A stretch of 64,000 nucleotides of DNA from Hysterium pulicare CBS 123377 (lineage: Eukaryota > Ascomycota > Dothideomycetes > Hysteriales > Hysteriaceae): positions 1 to 64,000 of the forward strand of contig AJFK01000515.1 in the NCBI GenBank assembly GCA_000467715.1. Reading direction: 5' to 3'. The notes under the pieces are model-generated. The model searched no databases. It was not told where the DNA came from and saw only the letters and a list, made by a program, of their open reading frames with translations. This document shows positions 46,079 to 55,793 of the stretch, piece after piece. Numbering within the stretch: the stretch's first letter is position 1; every line of letters begins with the position of its first letter. A program made the position numbers and the translations under genes.

Positions 46079-47368
46079 TTAAAAATCCACAGGCTTAGCA
46101 TCATTCCACTCAATCTGCCCGAAGAATTTCTCTCCGCCCCTCTTGCTTCCCTCAACAGCTTCCCCAGCCCACTTCCTCATACCAGCTTCAAATGCTCCCA
46201 CTCTCTCTTTCGTGATACCTTCGTCCCCTACAAGAACATCTACCAAATCAGCCACATCCCTCAGGGCGCTCACAGCACCTAGGCCTGCCGTAGGTGGCAT
46301 AGGATGTGCGGCATCCCCTACAATTGTGAGGCGGGAGGAAGGCGCCCATGATGGCATGTTGGGTAGAGCGGAGGAGATACGGAGAGCAGATCCAGAAAGC
46401 ACCTGTTGGTTGAGAACTGGCGTCAAATCTGAATGCCATTTCTGGGTCAGCTGAACCGAAAGCTCTGCTGTTTCCTTCGGATCTAGGTGAAGGAGTTTTG
46501 ATGTTTCATAAGGAAAGACGTGGGATCGGGATAATAACACCCAATACACATAATCCTTCACGCCCTCCTTCTCGCCGGTCTGAGCGTTGGGAATGGGTAC
46601 AAGATCCGGATTGGGAAAGCGGATTGGTTCGAGGAATAGTGTGAATGGTGTTCCGTCTTCGAAATGTTGTTGAAAAACCGTCATATGCTTTTGAGCTTTC
46701 GGAGTGAGGCTTGAAGTAAGCTTTTCGTTGAGGAGTGTCTTGCCGTAAATGCATCGACCATCTGTATCTACGGGCATAAGTTCTGGAAGGTATTGTTTTC
46801 GGACCTTGGAACGAATGCCATCAGCTCCGACCAAGAAATCGCCATCAGCAGAACTTCTATCCGTGAAGTGTGCACTAATGCCCGTGGGGGTGATCTCGTA
46901 TCGTTGAAGCTCTTTCCCAAACTCGATGAAGTTCTCGAGGCCAGTAAGAAGGATTTCCCTCATAACAGTCCTATCCGCAGTGACTGGCTTGATGTCCATT
47001 CTCATACCTCTGAGCTCACCCGCGGCTCCTACTGCAGGTCTACCGCTTGGACCTTGGGGTCCTGGTCGCTGACTTTGATCTTCCTCGCCAGTAATCGCAT
47101 CAAGCTTTGTCAATCCGAGCACAGTCGTTGCACAACTTGCTTCAAATTTTTCCCAAAGCGCGGGCGGGAGGCACTTCTTCAACGCCAGAACCCCATTCCC
47201 ACTGATTCTGATACGATAGCCTTGTGCGCGGTAGGAAGATGCTTGGTCGCGTTCGTAGATACGGAAGGGGATGTTATGTTGGAGTAGCGCTTGGCCGAGG
47301 GTTAGGCCAGCGATGCCACCACCAATGATGAGGATTTTCGGTTTAGATTGAGTTGATTTGGATGCCAT
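46079..47368 (-). CDS. FAD-dependent monooxygenase (salicylate hydroxylase/PHBH type)
   Basis: Single exon, 429 aa, ATG at 47368 (upstream in-frame codons are not ATG). Group A flavoprotein monooxygenase fold: GxGxxG dinucleotide motif ILIIGGGIAGLTLGQALLQ near the N-terminus, the ribose-contacting acid in FRIYERDQ, the DG-type motif FLVGADGIRSKVRKQYLPE, and the FAD-binding GD motif TIVGDAAHPMPPTAGLGAVS near residue 350. The insertion EEDQSQRPGPQGPSGRP is unusual low complexity. No membrane anchor is seen. Such enzymes hydroxylate aromatic acids or polyketide intermediates using NAD(P)H and oxygen. There is no biosynthetic cluster around it, so the substrate cannot be guessed. Confidence 0.87.
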   Translation of the reverse strand: MASKSTQSKPKILIIGGGIAGLTLGQALLQHNIPFRIYERDQASSYRAQGYRIRISGNGVLALKKCLPPALWEKFEASCATTVLGLTKLDAITGEEDQSQRPGPQGPSGRPAVGAAGELRGMRMDIKPVTADRTVMREILLTGLENFIEFGKELQRYEITPTGISAHFTDRSSADGDFLVGADGIRSKVRKQYLPELMPVDTDGRCIYGKTLLNEKLTSSLTPKAQKHMTVFQQHFEDGTPFTLFLEPIRFPNPDLVPIPNAQTGEKEGVKDYVYWVLLSRSHVFPYETSKLLHLDPKETAELSVQLTQKWHSDLTPVLNQQVLSGSALRISSALPNMPSWAPSSRLTIVGDAAHPMPPTAGLGAVSALRDVADLVDVLVGDEGITKERVGAFEAGMRKWAGEAVEGSKRGGEKFFGQIEWNDAKPVDF

Positions 47369-48209
47369 AGTTGTTGTAGTAATAGTATAAATCGGTTCGA
47401 TCAAGGGGGATGAATATGGAAGGCTAGAGGTATTGGGATATCGGATTCTGGACGTAGGAATTGCAGTTTCTGAATTGAAATCTTTGAGAAGGTTTCTTGG
47501 TCTTGTATATATCGTGAAATTACCGCGAGAACAAGAGACATCCTCCCTACCTTTATACGTGCCCTATGTCTTCATGGCCCCGAACTAAATGTGGCCTAAA
47601 CATGTGGTGGACGCGAAACGTTAGTGGTCGGATCTATCTCTGCCACCGAAGCTAGCATTCGGACCCGAAATCAAATGAAAGAGTTGAAGTTGAAGCATTA
47701 TTGCCGGCTTCACCATCCTGAAATGATTTCTAGAGGAACAACGGCCGGTTATCGAATGCTTTTCAGCTCCTTCGGTCACCCCTCAGGCCTTGTTATCCTC
47801 CAAGACTTTTTCAAACGTTCACCAAGAGCGAAATGGCTGTGCACCGCCACACTTTGCCTTACGCCACAGCCATAAACCGTCTGGGAGACATTCCAGGCTT
47901 CGAACGGTGGAACCAGGATGATGGGAGACCAACTCCAATTCTAAGGTCGTGGGATGAACGCAATTCGTCGTCTACCAAATGAAACACAAGAATGAAGGGT
48001 GTGTTAAAAGATCAACTGGAATTGCGGTGGACATGTCGCGCTTGAGCAATTTCCCCAGGCTCGCGACGTCATCCTTTCCCATAAAGCTTGTTGAGCAGTC
48101 GCACCACCAAAGAGGCTCAACACCGTCACAAATCCACACCATGAACCCACGGCGGTAGCAACCTTTCGCTCTATCAATCATCTCCAAAATAGTATTCTAT
48201 CGTTCCACA
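47369..48209. other. Intergenic region, no gene seen
   Basis: About 840 bp between divergent monooxygenase and DGAT2-like genes. Probably promoters only. Confidence 0.5.
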
Positions 48210-49939
48210 ATGTCGCTCAACGCCGAACCCTCGTTACCTGATGAGCGCGAATCTCAACAGCTCCCACCAAAATCTTACGCCGCGGCTGCCGAAGAAGCGG
48301 TCCCTACAGACGGCAATACCAACGGGACCACCACAAGAAAAGAGCGCATTGCTAAGAATATCGACAACCTCCGTACGAATGGCGCTATCGATACAAGACC
48401 CGTTACTCCACCCCAACCGGATGATAAGGAATCATACGAAGGATCGGGACAGGATAACAGCCCAAAGAGCCCCACAAAGAAAGCCCATAAGAGGAAGTCC
48501 AATGGATCTATGCGGAGGAAAGGCAACGATCAAGCCAATAATGAAGTGTACAAGAAGCACCAGGATGATGATGGGGACTCCCTCACAAGCGTAAAGCCTA
48601 ACGGCGATTATGAGCGAGGACATCGTGTGGACAAGAAGCCTATGGAGGAAAGCCAGAAAGACGAACTGGTGGCTGGGAGACAAGCAGGCGCCGGGTGGCA
48701 TTCGAGCAAGTATGTTCAGCTCTTCCACAACAAAGCGACCCCTCGTCGGAAGACAGGACCGAGCTATTCGGGACTGCAATCTTCGTCGATTTGGGAGTCG
48801 ATACATGTTGAATGTGATGCAGATGGACCTGGGTAGTACTATTCAGTCCACATGCACACGTTCACTGCTCTCCTTTTAAAGATCTTAGTTCCGCACTGCT
48901 TAGAGTATTGCTGACCCTCTAAAGGATACGATGGGCTCCTCTAAACGTTCCACTCCAACGACGCCTCCAAACACTCACCGTCCTCATGCACACCCTTAGC
49001 ATAGCTCTATCCCTCACCATCTTCTTCTTCCTCTGCAGCATACCGATCTTCTGGCCGATACTGTTACCATACCTAATCTACGTCTTATTCTCCCAAGCCG
49101 GAACATCCGGTGAACTCTCCTTCCGAAATGAACGCTTCCGTCGCTCATGGATTTGGTCACTCTTTGCCTCATACTTCCCAGCACGTCTTCACCGCTCTCA
49201 GAAGTTAGAGCCAACAAGGAAATACATTTTTGGGTATCATCCACATGGGATCATTTCACATGGAGCCTTTGCCGCCTTCGCAACGGAAGCACTGGGGTTT
49301 GCCCAACTTTTTCCGGGCATCACCAACACCCTCCTAACACTTGACTCCAATTTCCGCCTTCCATTTTACCGCGAATACGCCCTTCGCATGGGTCTTGCCT
49401 CGGTTTCCCGCGAATCGTGCGAGAACATTCTATCAAAAGGCGGTCGGAACGGTGAGGGAATGGGTCGCGCCATCACAATCGTGGTCGGTGGCGCGCGGGA
49501 ATCTCTTGACGCGCAACCCGGTCACCTCCGACTTGTTCTCAAGAGGCGTAAAGGCTTTGTCAAATTGGCGATTCGCACAGGCGCAGATCTTGTTCCCGTG
49601 CTTTCATTTGGTGAAAATGAAATCTATGAGCAATTCGATGCTCAGGCACATCCCATGGTTCACAAGGTACAGCTCTTAGTGAAAAAGTTTATGGGGTTCA
49701 CCGTACCGCTTTTTCATGCTAGGGGTGTGTTCAACTACGATGTCGGCATGATGCCATATCGCCGTCCGCTCAACGTCGTGGTTGGTCGACCGATTCGGGT
49801 CATGCAGTCGAAAGAACCTGAACCCGCATACGTAGACAGCGTCCACGAGGAGTACGTCAAGGAGCTCACGCGATTGTGGGACGAGTGGAAGGACACGTTT
49901 GCGAAAGAGCGGAAGGAGGAACTGGAGGTTGTTGAGTAA
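48210..49939 (+). CDS. DGA1: Diacylglycerol acyltransferase, DGAT2 type
   Basis: Two exons, 48210-48709 and 48925-49939 (GTATGT donor, AAAG acceptor), 504 aa. DGAT2 enzymes make triacylglycerol from diacylglycerol and acyl-CoA at the ER and lipid droplets. The first 165 residues are a charged, low-complexity cytosolic tail (KKAHKRKSNGSMRRKGNDQ). After the splice, KIRWAPLNVPLQRRLQTLTV leads to a membrane hairpin (ALSLTIFFFLCSIPIFWPIL). The catalytic part follows: KYIFGYHPHGIISHGAF (HPHG about 271-274), VVGGARESLDAQPG, and RKGFVKLAIRTGADLVPVLS then FGENEIYEQF. It ends in a charged helical tail. Motifs are complete, so it is probably active. The intron (215 nt) is longer than the local norm. Confidence 0.92.
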
Positions 49940-51416
49940 TGGTGTCAACATTCGTCGGTGAACCATGGTTTTCATGTTTTAGGATTCATCATTAGGTGGG
50001 AATGCGGGAGTCATACTTACCGCTGGGTAGCGCTGTACGGTTCATGGCCACTGCACAGAGTGTTTTCTGGGTCATCTTACCGCTGGGCGGCGCTGTATGG
50101 TTAACGACCAATTTTATTCGCATCACTCAGAGTCTTCGACCGTCTGAGTGATTCCTCCAAACTTACAATCCTGGATTACCTTGCGGCTCAAGTGATTTCA
50201 TCGAGCGCACAGCCCTCCAATTCTGAATATAAAACGCGGGCTGTCCCTTCGACCTGGAAATTATTATCTTCATACGTTCCTTCAACTTTTTCAGTCTCCA
50301 AAACACATCGGGACTCCTTTCCCTTTACGATCAAGGGAAACTCGGAATTTATGCTTCACCTTACCCGTCCTTCACTCACTGTCATAATCTTCTCGTAAGG
50401 CCTGCTCGGGTGTGGTTCCCATGTCCGATCACAAGATGTCCGATCCAACATACATGAAATCTTCCTTAGCTTCTCTCAATCATCGACCCATATCATGATG
50501 CGCCGTGGCTCCCATAGATGTGCCGAGCAGTTCCAAGCCTCGGAGGTAGTCTCACAAGCACAATCCCCTTGGCACGCGAAAGTCTTGTCGTCGTCACGGA
50601 TCCGCACAAGATCACGATGTAACACCATTTGATTCCTATCTATATCACTCATCCGATTCGGAGGGAGTCAAGACAAGGAAAGGCCTATCGGATTGGGTCG
50701 CGGATCCGTACCTCAAGCATTACGACAGCCGTATCAGCACCACCCCAGCTCCTGTTGAGGCTTGCCGAGTCCCGAAGTCCATTTCGCGCAAAAGGAAAAA
50801 GAAGGAGGTTTATTTTTCTATCCATAGTTCGACGTAACGTATGACGACATCCTGACGCCTCGTCTTCGAACTTGGGAAATCTGTATCGAAGAACATCGGC
50901 TCGAAGGCGGCTCGCTCCAATCCCGATCCACGGCTCCGACGAGCGTACCAAGTCCAACTGACCGCACTTCTCATTGTACTGCATCCTTCGCTGGAGTGCT
51001 ACCGACAGCGATTGCCGTCCCTTTGAGCATCCTAAGATCAGACAGATACTGGAGTCAGGGCTGGGAGCCCGCTCTTTGATTTGCCAGGACCCAGATTCGA
51101 ATCGATACTCTTCCGGGAGAACTGTGTTGTGTCTTCCCAATGGACAGCTGATGACGTGGAGATGTCCCCTTCCAACATCAAAACATCGAGCCAACATCGA
51201 ATTGCCGACCCTGGACCCCAATCTCCAGAACAAAAGCTTCGTGCGCAGTTTTCCACTCGATCGCCTATAAATTCCTTCCTTTCATACAGACATAGTCCGT
51301 GCTGCTGAAGCAATAAAGGCGGGAGAATGACCCAACGAAGAATCAACTCCACTGGATGGTTCTGGAGTGGAAGTTTGGAGAACACTCTTTTCAACACTCT
51401 CCAACACTCGAGCATC
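49940..51416. other. Stretch with direct repeat and unresolved open frames
   Basis: About 1.5 kb downstream of the DGAT2 gene. A direct repeat is listed separately. Around 50421-50840 plus, an open stretch reads like protein (TRKGLSDWVADPYLKHYDSR) but has two in-frame stops near its start and no convincing intron. I do not call it a gene. Confidence 0.4.
50011..50111 (+). repeat. Imperfect 40-bp direct repeat
   Basis: Two copies, about 50011-50050 and 50072-50111, share TCAT-cttaccgctggg, gcgctgta and ggtt with few differences. They are separated by about 20 bp. They lie just past the DGAT2 stop, probably in its 3' flank. Confidence 0.7.
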
Positions 51417-51554
51417 ATGGCAGACAGCAGGCCCTTGCCAATGCTAGGGATCAATCCTCAAAGCCAGCTCCTCTTAGCATGGCTAATACCCGATCGTCTG
51501 AAGGACACCTTTTTCTACACGCACGTACTTCCTGCTGTAGAAGCCTACGAATGA
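51417..51554 (+). CDS. Short orphan frame, copy 1 of a duplicated unit
   Basis: 45-aa frame beginning MADSRPLPMLGINPQSQ and ending IPDR-KDTFFYTHVLPAVEAYE. Its 5' 50 nt and its 3' FFY-HV-PAVEAY block are closely similar to the frame at 52228-52596. It looks like a shortened or decayed copy. No known family. Translation is uncertain. Confidence 0.35.
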   Translation: MADSRPLPMLGINPQSQLLLAWLIPDRLKDTFFYTHVLPAVEAYE

Positions 51555-51720
51555 GAGAACGAACGATGGATCAACGAATGAATGTCCCCTAGCGAGTCAA
51601 GGACAACGTTGTATCGAGACGCTGCTACCCAAGGTAAACGTTTACATTCTCAAAGGTGTCCGCAAAGACGTTAAACTACGACATACTTGTATCGATGGCA
51701 TAGGAAAGAGAGGGGAGGCT

Positions 51721-52074
51721 ATGAGAACCTCCCTCTCAGAGTTCAACATTGTTGGCTCACAATATTATGAAGGCAGAAAGAGAAAAGACTCAGGCCCGAC
51801 GGCGCTGGAAGGATTGTATTTGAGGGCAAATACCACTTTCAGGACGGCTGGGATCAATCTCGACGGCCTTTCAACCCGATTCTTCGAAATGAACACCCGC
51901 AGAATTGACCAACAAGCCTTGGGACCAGGAACAAATGCCCATTTTCGATGGGCTGGCATTAATATCAACAGCCTCGCCACAAACCACAAGCCGTGGAAAG
52001 GCATGTCGAACCAATCGACCCCCGTCCTTCAAATGTGTAAACACAGACGATTTGAGTCAGGAGAAGAGGCTTGA
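51721..52074 (+). CDS. Orphan frame with an internal repeat
   Basis: 117-aa frame with ATG at 51721, lying between the two copies of the duplicated unit. It carries two related segments: FRTAGINLDGLSTRF and FRWAGININSLATNH, about 35 residues apart. It contains no signal peptide or membrane segment. I do not recognise it. The internal repeat argues that the frame is or was coding. Confidence 0.35.
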   Translation: MRTSLSEFNIVGSQYYEGRKRKDSGPTALEGLYLRANTTFRTAGINLDGLSTRFFEMNTRRIDQQALGPGTNAHFRWAGININSLATNHKPWKGMSNQSTPVLQMCKHRRFESGEEA

Positions 52075-52227
52075 ACTCCTCGAGCTAGAGTGCGCAATCC
52101 TGGCGGAACAATGGAATTCATTGTATGATGTAACGGCGATTCTTCGAATTCGCATTCAGTTCTCTCTGGTTTTGGATTATGGTTATGGTACGCTGTCGTC
52201 ACTGTTGACGATGACAAACACCACGAC

Positions 52228-52596
52228 ATGGCAAACAGCAACCCCTTGCCAATGCTAGGGAACAACCCACAAAGACTCCCACCAACCAACTCACGGCCCT
52301 ACCCACAGCCAGTACCTAATCGTATAAACGACCCTGTCTTCTTCTACCTGCACGTACGTCCTGCTGTAGAAGCCTACAACAAGGAGATGCTAGGGATCGA
52401 CTTGAAGACCCTCTCGGCGCCAATACCCGATCGTTCGTCAAAGGACGGCCTCTTCTTTTATGCGCACGTACGTCCTACTCAAAAAGCTTGGAAGGAAGAG
52501 AAGAACCTGGAGAAGCAGGATCTCCTGTGGATGATTCCGGAGTGGGACTTGTTCGATGATAAGGCCCCTCCTTCCACCATCTGGATACCAAGTTGA
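52228..52596 (+). CDS. Orphan protein with duplicated FFY-HVRP motif, copy 2
   Basis: 122-aa frame starting MANSNPLPMLGNNPQRLPPT. It contains two tandem versions of one motif, PVPNRINDPVFFYLHVRPAV then EAY, and PIPDRSSKDGLFFYAHVRPT then KAWKEE, each about 45 residues apart. The tail is Trp/acid-rich (LLWMIPEWDLFDDKA). The first motif and the leader are duplicated in copy 1 at 51417. No family is known to me. Protein-level conservation between the tandem motifs supports coding. Confidence 0.5.
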   Translation: MANSNPLPMLGNNPQRLPPTNSRPYPQPVPNRINDPVFFYLHVRPAVEAYNKEMLGIDLKTLSAPIPDRSSKDGLFFYAHVRPTQKAWKEEKNLEKQDLLWMIPEWDLFDDKAPPSTIWIPS

Positions 52597-52629
52597 CTTG
52601 TAGTCGACTGCACCTTCGCGAACCGAACA

Positions 52630-53183
52630 TTGGCGACGCGTGAAGGAGATCGTGTCAAGGAACTACTAGCCAAAGTAACAAGGGACGAGGCCCGGACGGC
52701 TGAGGAAAAGAGGTACCTGAAGGATATAGAGTTGTACGTGGTGAAACATGGCAGGCTCCGAAGTAAGTTGATTGAAGAGGATAGAGGAGAAAAGGTTGGC
52801 AAGCCGGGCTTACGCGGAGGAAGCTGCTGGGAATGAACGATGGGAGGATTCTGTCGACTTGTGGTTCTGCGTTGGTTGTAGTTCCGTGGATCATTGATTG
52901 TCTCACTGTGATTGTGGTCCAAGGACCAAGCTCACGGAGACGTTTCAGGCTTTTCTTAACGTTGTCTCTCTCAGGTAATCGGTATGCGATAGCTTCAGCG
53001 GGGAGTTGGAAAACGCTGGTTCCAAAGCCAGAAGATATCTTTGGTTGTAACCCGGAGCTGGTAAGGCTTGAAATCTTTGCGTTGTGGAATTGGCAGAAGC
53101 GGCTCACTGGAGCTGGAGAAAGTTCACAATCAAAGTATAATGAGCATGTTTCATGTCCATCCACCGGAAAGCTTGCCCTTTAG
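52630..53183 (+). other. Unresolved coding-like stretch
   Basis: Two plus-strand open stretches follow the orphan gene. 52630-52836 is highly charged and helical (VKELLAKVTRDEARTAEEKR) but begins with TTG. 52833-53183 includes PEDIFGCNPELVRLEIFALW. A 169-codon antisense frame overlaps both. I cannot decide strand or structure. Confidence 0.3.
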
Positions 53184-54572
53184 TAGTGACGATTATCTGC
53201 TACTTCATTGTCGTCCATGCCCTCGTCCATGTCCTCGTTCATGTCCGCATCCATATCATTCAAGCTGCGGTTTGGACCAGTACTCGTTGGAGTTGGAGAC
53301 GCGCGATGACCATAGTTAAAGGAATCAAGAAAGATATCTTTGAAAGGTTGTGTTGGTGGCTCAATGTTCCAAGACACTTGAAATGCCAAATTGAGGATTC
53401 GTTCGATTAGTGGTCGTAGTGTGCGATATCTTTCCCAGCCGCCCTTCATTGCAAGCCTAGGTTTTAAAGAGTTAGCAAACTTGAACGACGCATTGCCAAG
53501 CGTTGGAGAGAATCTCCAGTTGGTTGTATACCGTCGAGGTACCCAGCCTTCATGTTGATCGGTTGTATAATGAGTGCCGAGAAGACCACGTCACATTTCT
53601 TCTTGACCTTCCGTCACTTCTTGGTACCGAGCAGGAGGAGTCGCAGGCAATAGGCAGGGTTCGGTCCTCGTTGTTCTGTTGTGTAATAACAAATGCGAGA
53701 TAGAGAAGTCCTCTAATGCGAGCAGTTACTTGGATATCAACCATTGGCCTGTCCATAATAATTGAGAGAACTTTGCGGATCTATTAAGACTATTGTTAGT
53801 CTAGGTGGTGCAGATTAAATTAAGAGGAACTAACATTAGGATGCCCTTCCAATATCTCCTTCGCAATATATCCCGTCGCAATCTCATCAATCCTGCACTT
53901 GTAGCCATAGGTGTTTTCGTGCGGTCCCTTATAGTTAAGGTGGTAGAGTTCCCGGTTAATGTTGATAACCAGCTTAGAATTGAGTGTTGGTATGGAGGTA
54001 AGAGCTGCGGTTGCTTTCTCGTCTGACCCACGGTGCCGGAGGTCGAAAGACAGGGAATTACCCCTAGAAAGCGGATGCTGGGGAGGCAGACATGGATGTG
54101 CCTGGACTTCTGGTATAGACAAAAGCTCCGTCAGATATTCATAATTCTCTTTTGCTGGCCTAAAGCCTAAAAAGAGAATAGGATAATCAAGGTCAATAAT
54201 ATCAGTCCAGTAAAAGACATGTTGGTTGATCCTTCTACCAGGTAGTATCGGGATATTAGAGTCAACGTCTGAGGTAATCGTAGAAGGTGGTTGACGTTGT
54301 AATACAATGAAGCCATAGAGCTTAAGATCTTGAATAACTTCCGCAACTTTGGTTTGAAGTATCCCCGGCGCCAACACTTTGTCATTGTAGAACTTCCTAA
54401 TTCTCTCCTTCACAATTATAGGACTGTAAAACCTCTTTTGTAGCTGTAGAGCATACAGTATGAGAGGAGAATTTGAAGGTGAAGGTGAAGGTGAAGGTGA
54501 AGGTGAAGGTAATAGTAATAGTAATAGTAAGAGTAATAATAGGGAGGCGTCAGTTATTGCTAGGCTGGACAA
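53180..54572 (-). CDS. Hypothetical fungal protein gene, 5' end missing or hidden
   Basis: Three exons read well: from within 54572 to 53835, then 53780-53608, then 53456-53180. Junctions are HPN|IRKVLSIIMDRPM (GTTAGT donor) and SDGR|LAMKGGWERYRTL (less certain, GTCAAG donor). The protein has blocks LVININRELYHLNYKGPHEN, GYKCRIDEIATGYIAKEILE and RIRGLLYLAFVITQQNNED, and an acidic repeated tail (MDADMNEDMDEGMDD). No domain recognised. The first exon has no ATG at all. It starts in a run of Leu then Pro-Ser repeats encoded by a microsatellite. Upstream lies an A+T-rich tract with a branch point and acceptor but no convincing start exon. Probably truncated. Confidence 0.5.
54476..54543 (+). repeat. 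Microsatellite (GGTGAA)n then (GTAATA)n
   Basis: Several tandem GGTGAA hexamers run into GTAATAGTAATAGTAATA-type repeats. On the minus strand they encode Ser-Pro repeats and a poly-Leu run at the head of the hypothetical gene. Confidence 0.85.
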
Positions 54573-55793
54573 TAGTTAGTAAAAACATTCTTACTATAGA
54601 ATGGCGAGACTTACTAATCTATTTAAGGTTAGAATAAGATATACAAATAGAAGTTAACGGGAGACTATAGAAAATTAGGCTCGTCTAGTAGTTTAGAGCG
54701 ATACTAGAGCACTAGGCTACTAGAGAAGAGTAGCTTTGTTATATGCGCATCAAGTACTTGAATTGAAGTCTTCTTAATGTGTTACTATATAGATAGAATC
54801 AAATACGACAAGCAACAAGATCTAAATACATTATTTCTGGTAGAAAACCGAGAGATAAGAAAGGAACCCAGCTAAATTCTCTGTCCTCCGAAAAGGATCA
54901 GTTGCCCGCAAGTAGGCCTATACTGGGTGAAGTAGGCCGGTAGAGTTTGGGCCGCGCATCACCCTCGTAACAACTGTTCTTGGTTGGGGGCGCACACACT
55001 TGAACATAGTATTATGGCTCTAGAGAAGTGTCTAGTCCTAAGCGGAGTTCCATGTTGATTTTAGCATAGAGTTCTGTTGTAGGGTGTATAGGAACATTGA
55101 AGCTAGAATCAATCAAATTGTGACACCCATTATGAGCCGCTCAAATCAGCCCTATTTTTGCTGATGGTGTTTGTACGTGGCCGAAAGTTGGATGGTATTG
55201 TTGCCGACGAGTTTGTATGCTGGGTTTATGTCGTCTACCACGGTCTCTGGGAAGATATTGTTTGTAGATCGTCAAACAGTGAACACTCCAAGGAGTGCAT
55301 ACTAGTAGTAAGCGGACCTGGCCTGACGAGCATGACGAAAGACCAAATCGTCCAGCAGACGACACTTACAGAGGCGGAATATAAAGACGAGTGGAGCAGA
55401 ATGAGCATGCAGAGATGAAATATATTGGAGAGGAGACACTGTTGTTGGACGCATGTGAATGGGAAGGTTTAGATTACAAAGCGACGCACGTGACTTAAAG
55501 ATCCAAGGGTTTTTTTCAAGAAAATGAGATAAAACAGGTATGTGCATCAAAGAAGTTCCCCTTCAATTACAGAAACAGCAGCTTCACTTGGATGGAAAGC
55601 AACAAGATAAAAGGACATGAACTAAAAATTACAGGAAAACTATTAATAGCGCAGAAAATAAAGAACATTCAAAATACTATAATGGGTATAAAGCCCAAAC
55701 TATCCTCCTCTTTCTTTATCAGTCTGTCTTTCCATCTTCTCAAGAACCCCAAGATCGTCCCAATCCAACCAATAACAATGAACTCTACTATAG
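54573..55793. other. A+T-rich intergenic tract
   Basis: About 1.2 kb. 54580-54830 is rich in TA steps and CTAG-containing words (ctagtagtttagagcg, ctagagcactaggctactag), suggestive of a RIP-mutated repeat relic, though I see no terminal repeats or protein remnant. The rest shows no gene. Confidence 0.4.

Noticed and set aside
50421-50840. Plus-strand protein-like stretch after the DGAT2 gene (VADPYLKHYDSR)
   Set aside because: Two in-frame stops between the ATG and the main open part, and no GT-AG intron that removes both convincingly.
50685-51233. 182-codon minus-strand open frame
   Set aside because: Starts with TTG, has no family resemblance and lies antisense to other protein-like stretches.
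52655-53164. 169-codon minus-strand open frame
   Set aside because: It overlaps plus-strand frames that look at least as protein-like; no family match to decide between them.
54580-54830. Transposon relic
   Set aside because: A+T-rich and TA-rich composition is suggestive, but no terminal repeats, target duplication or coding remnant could be seen.
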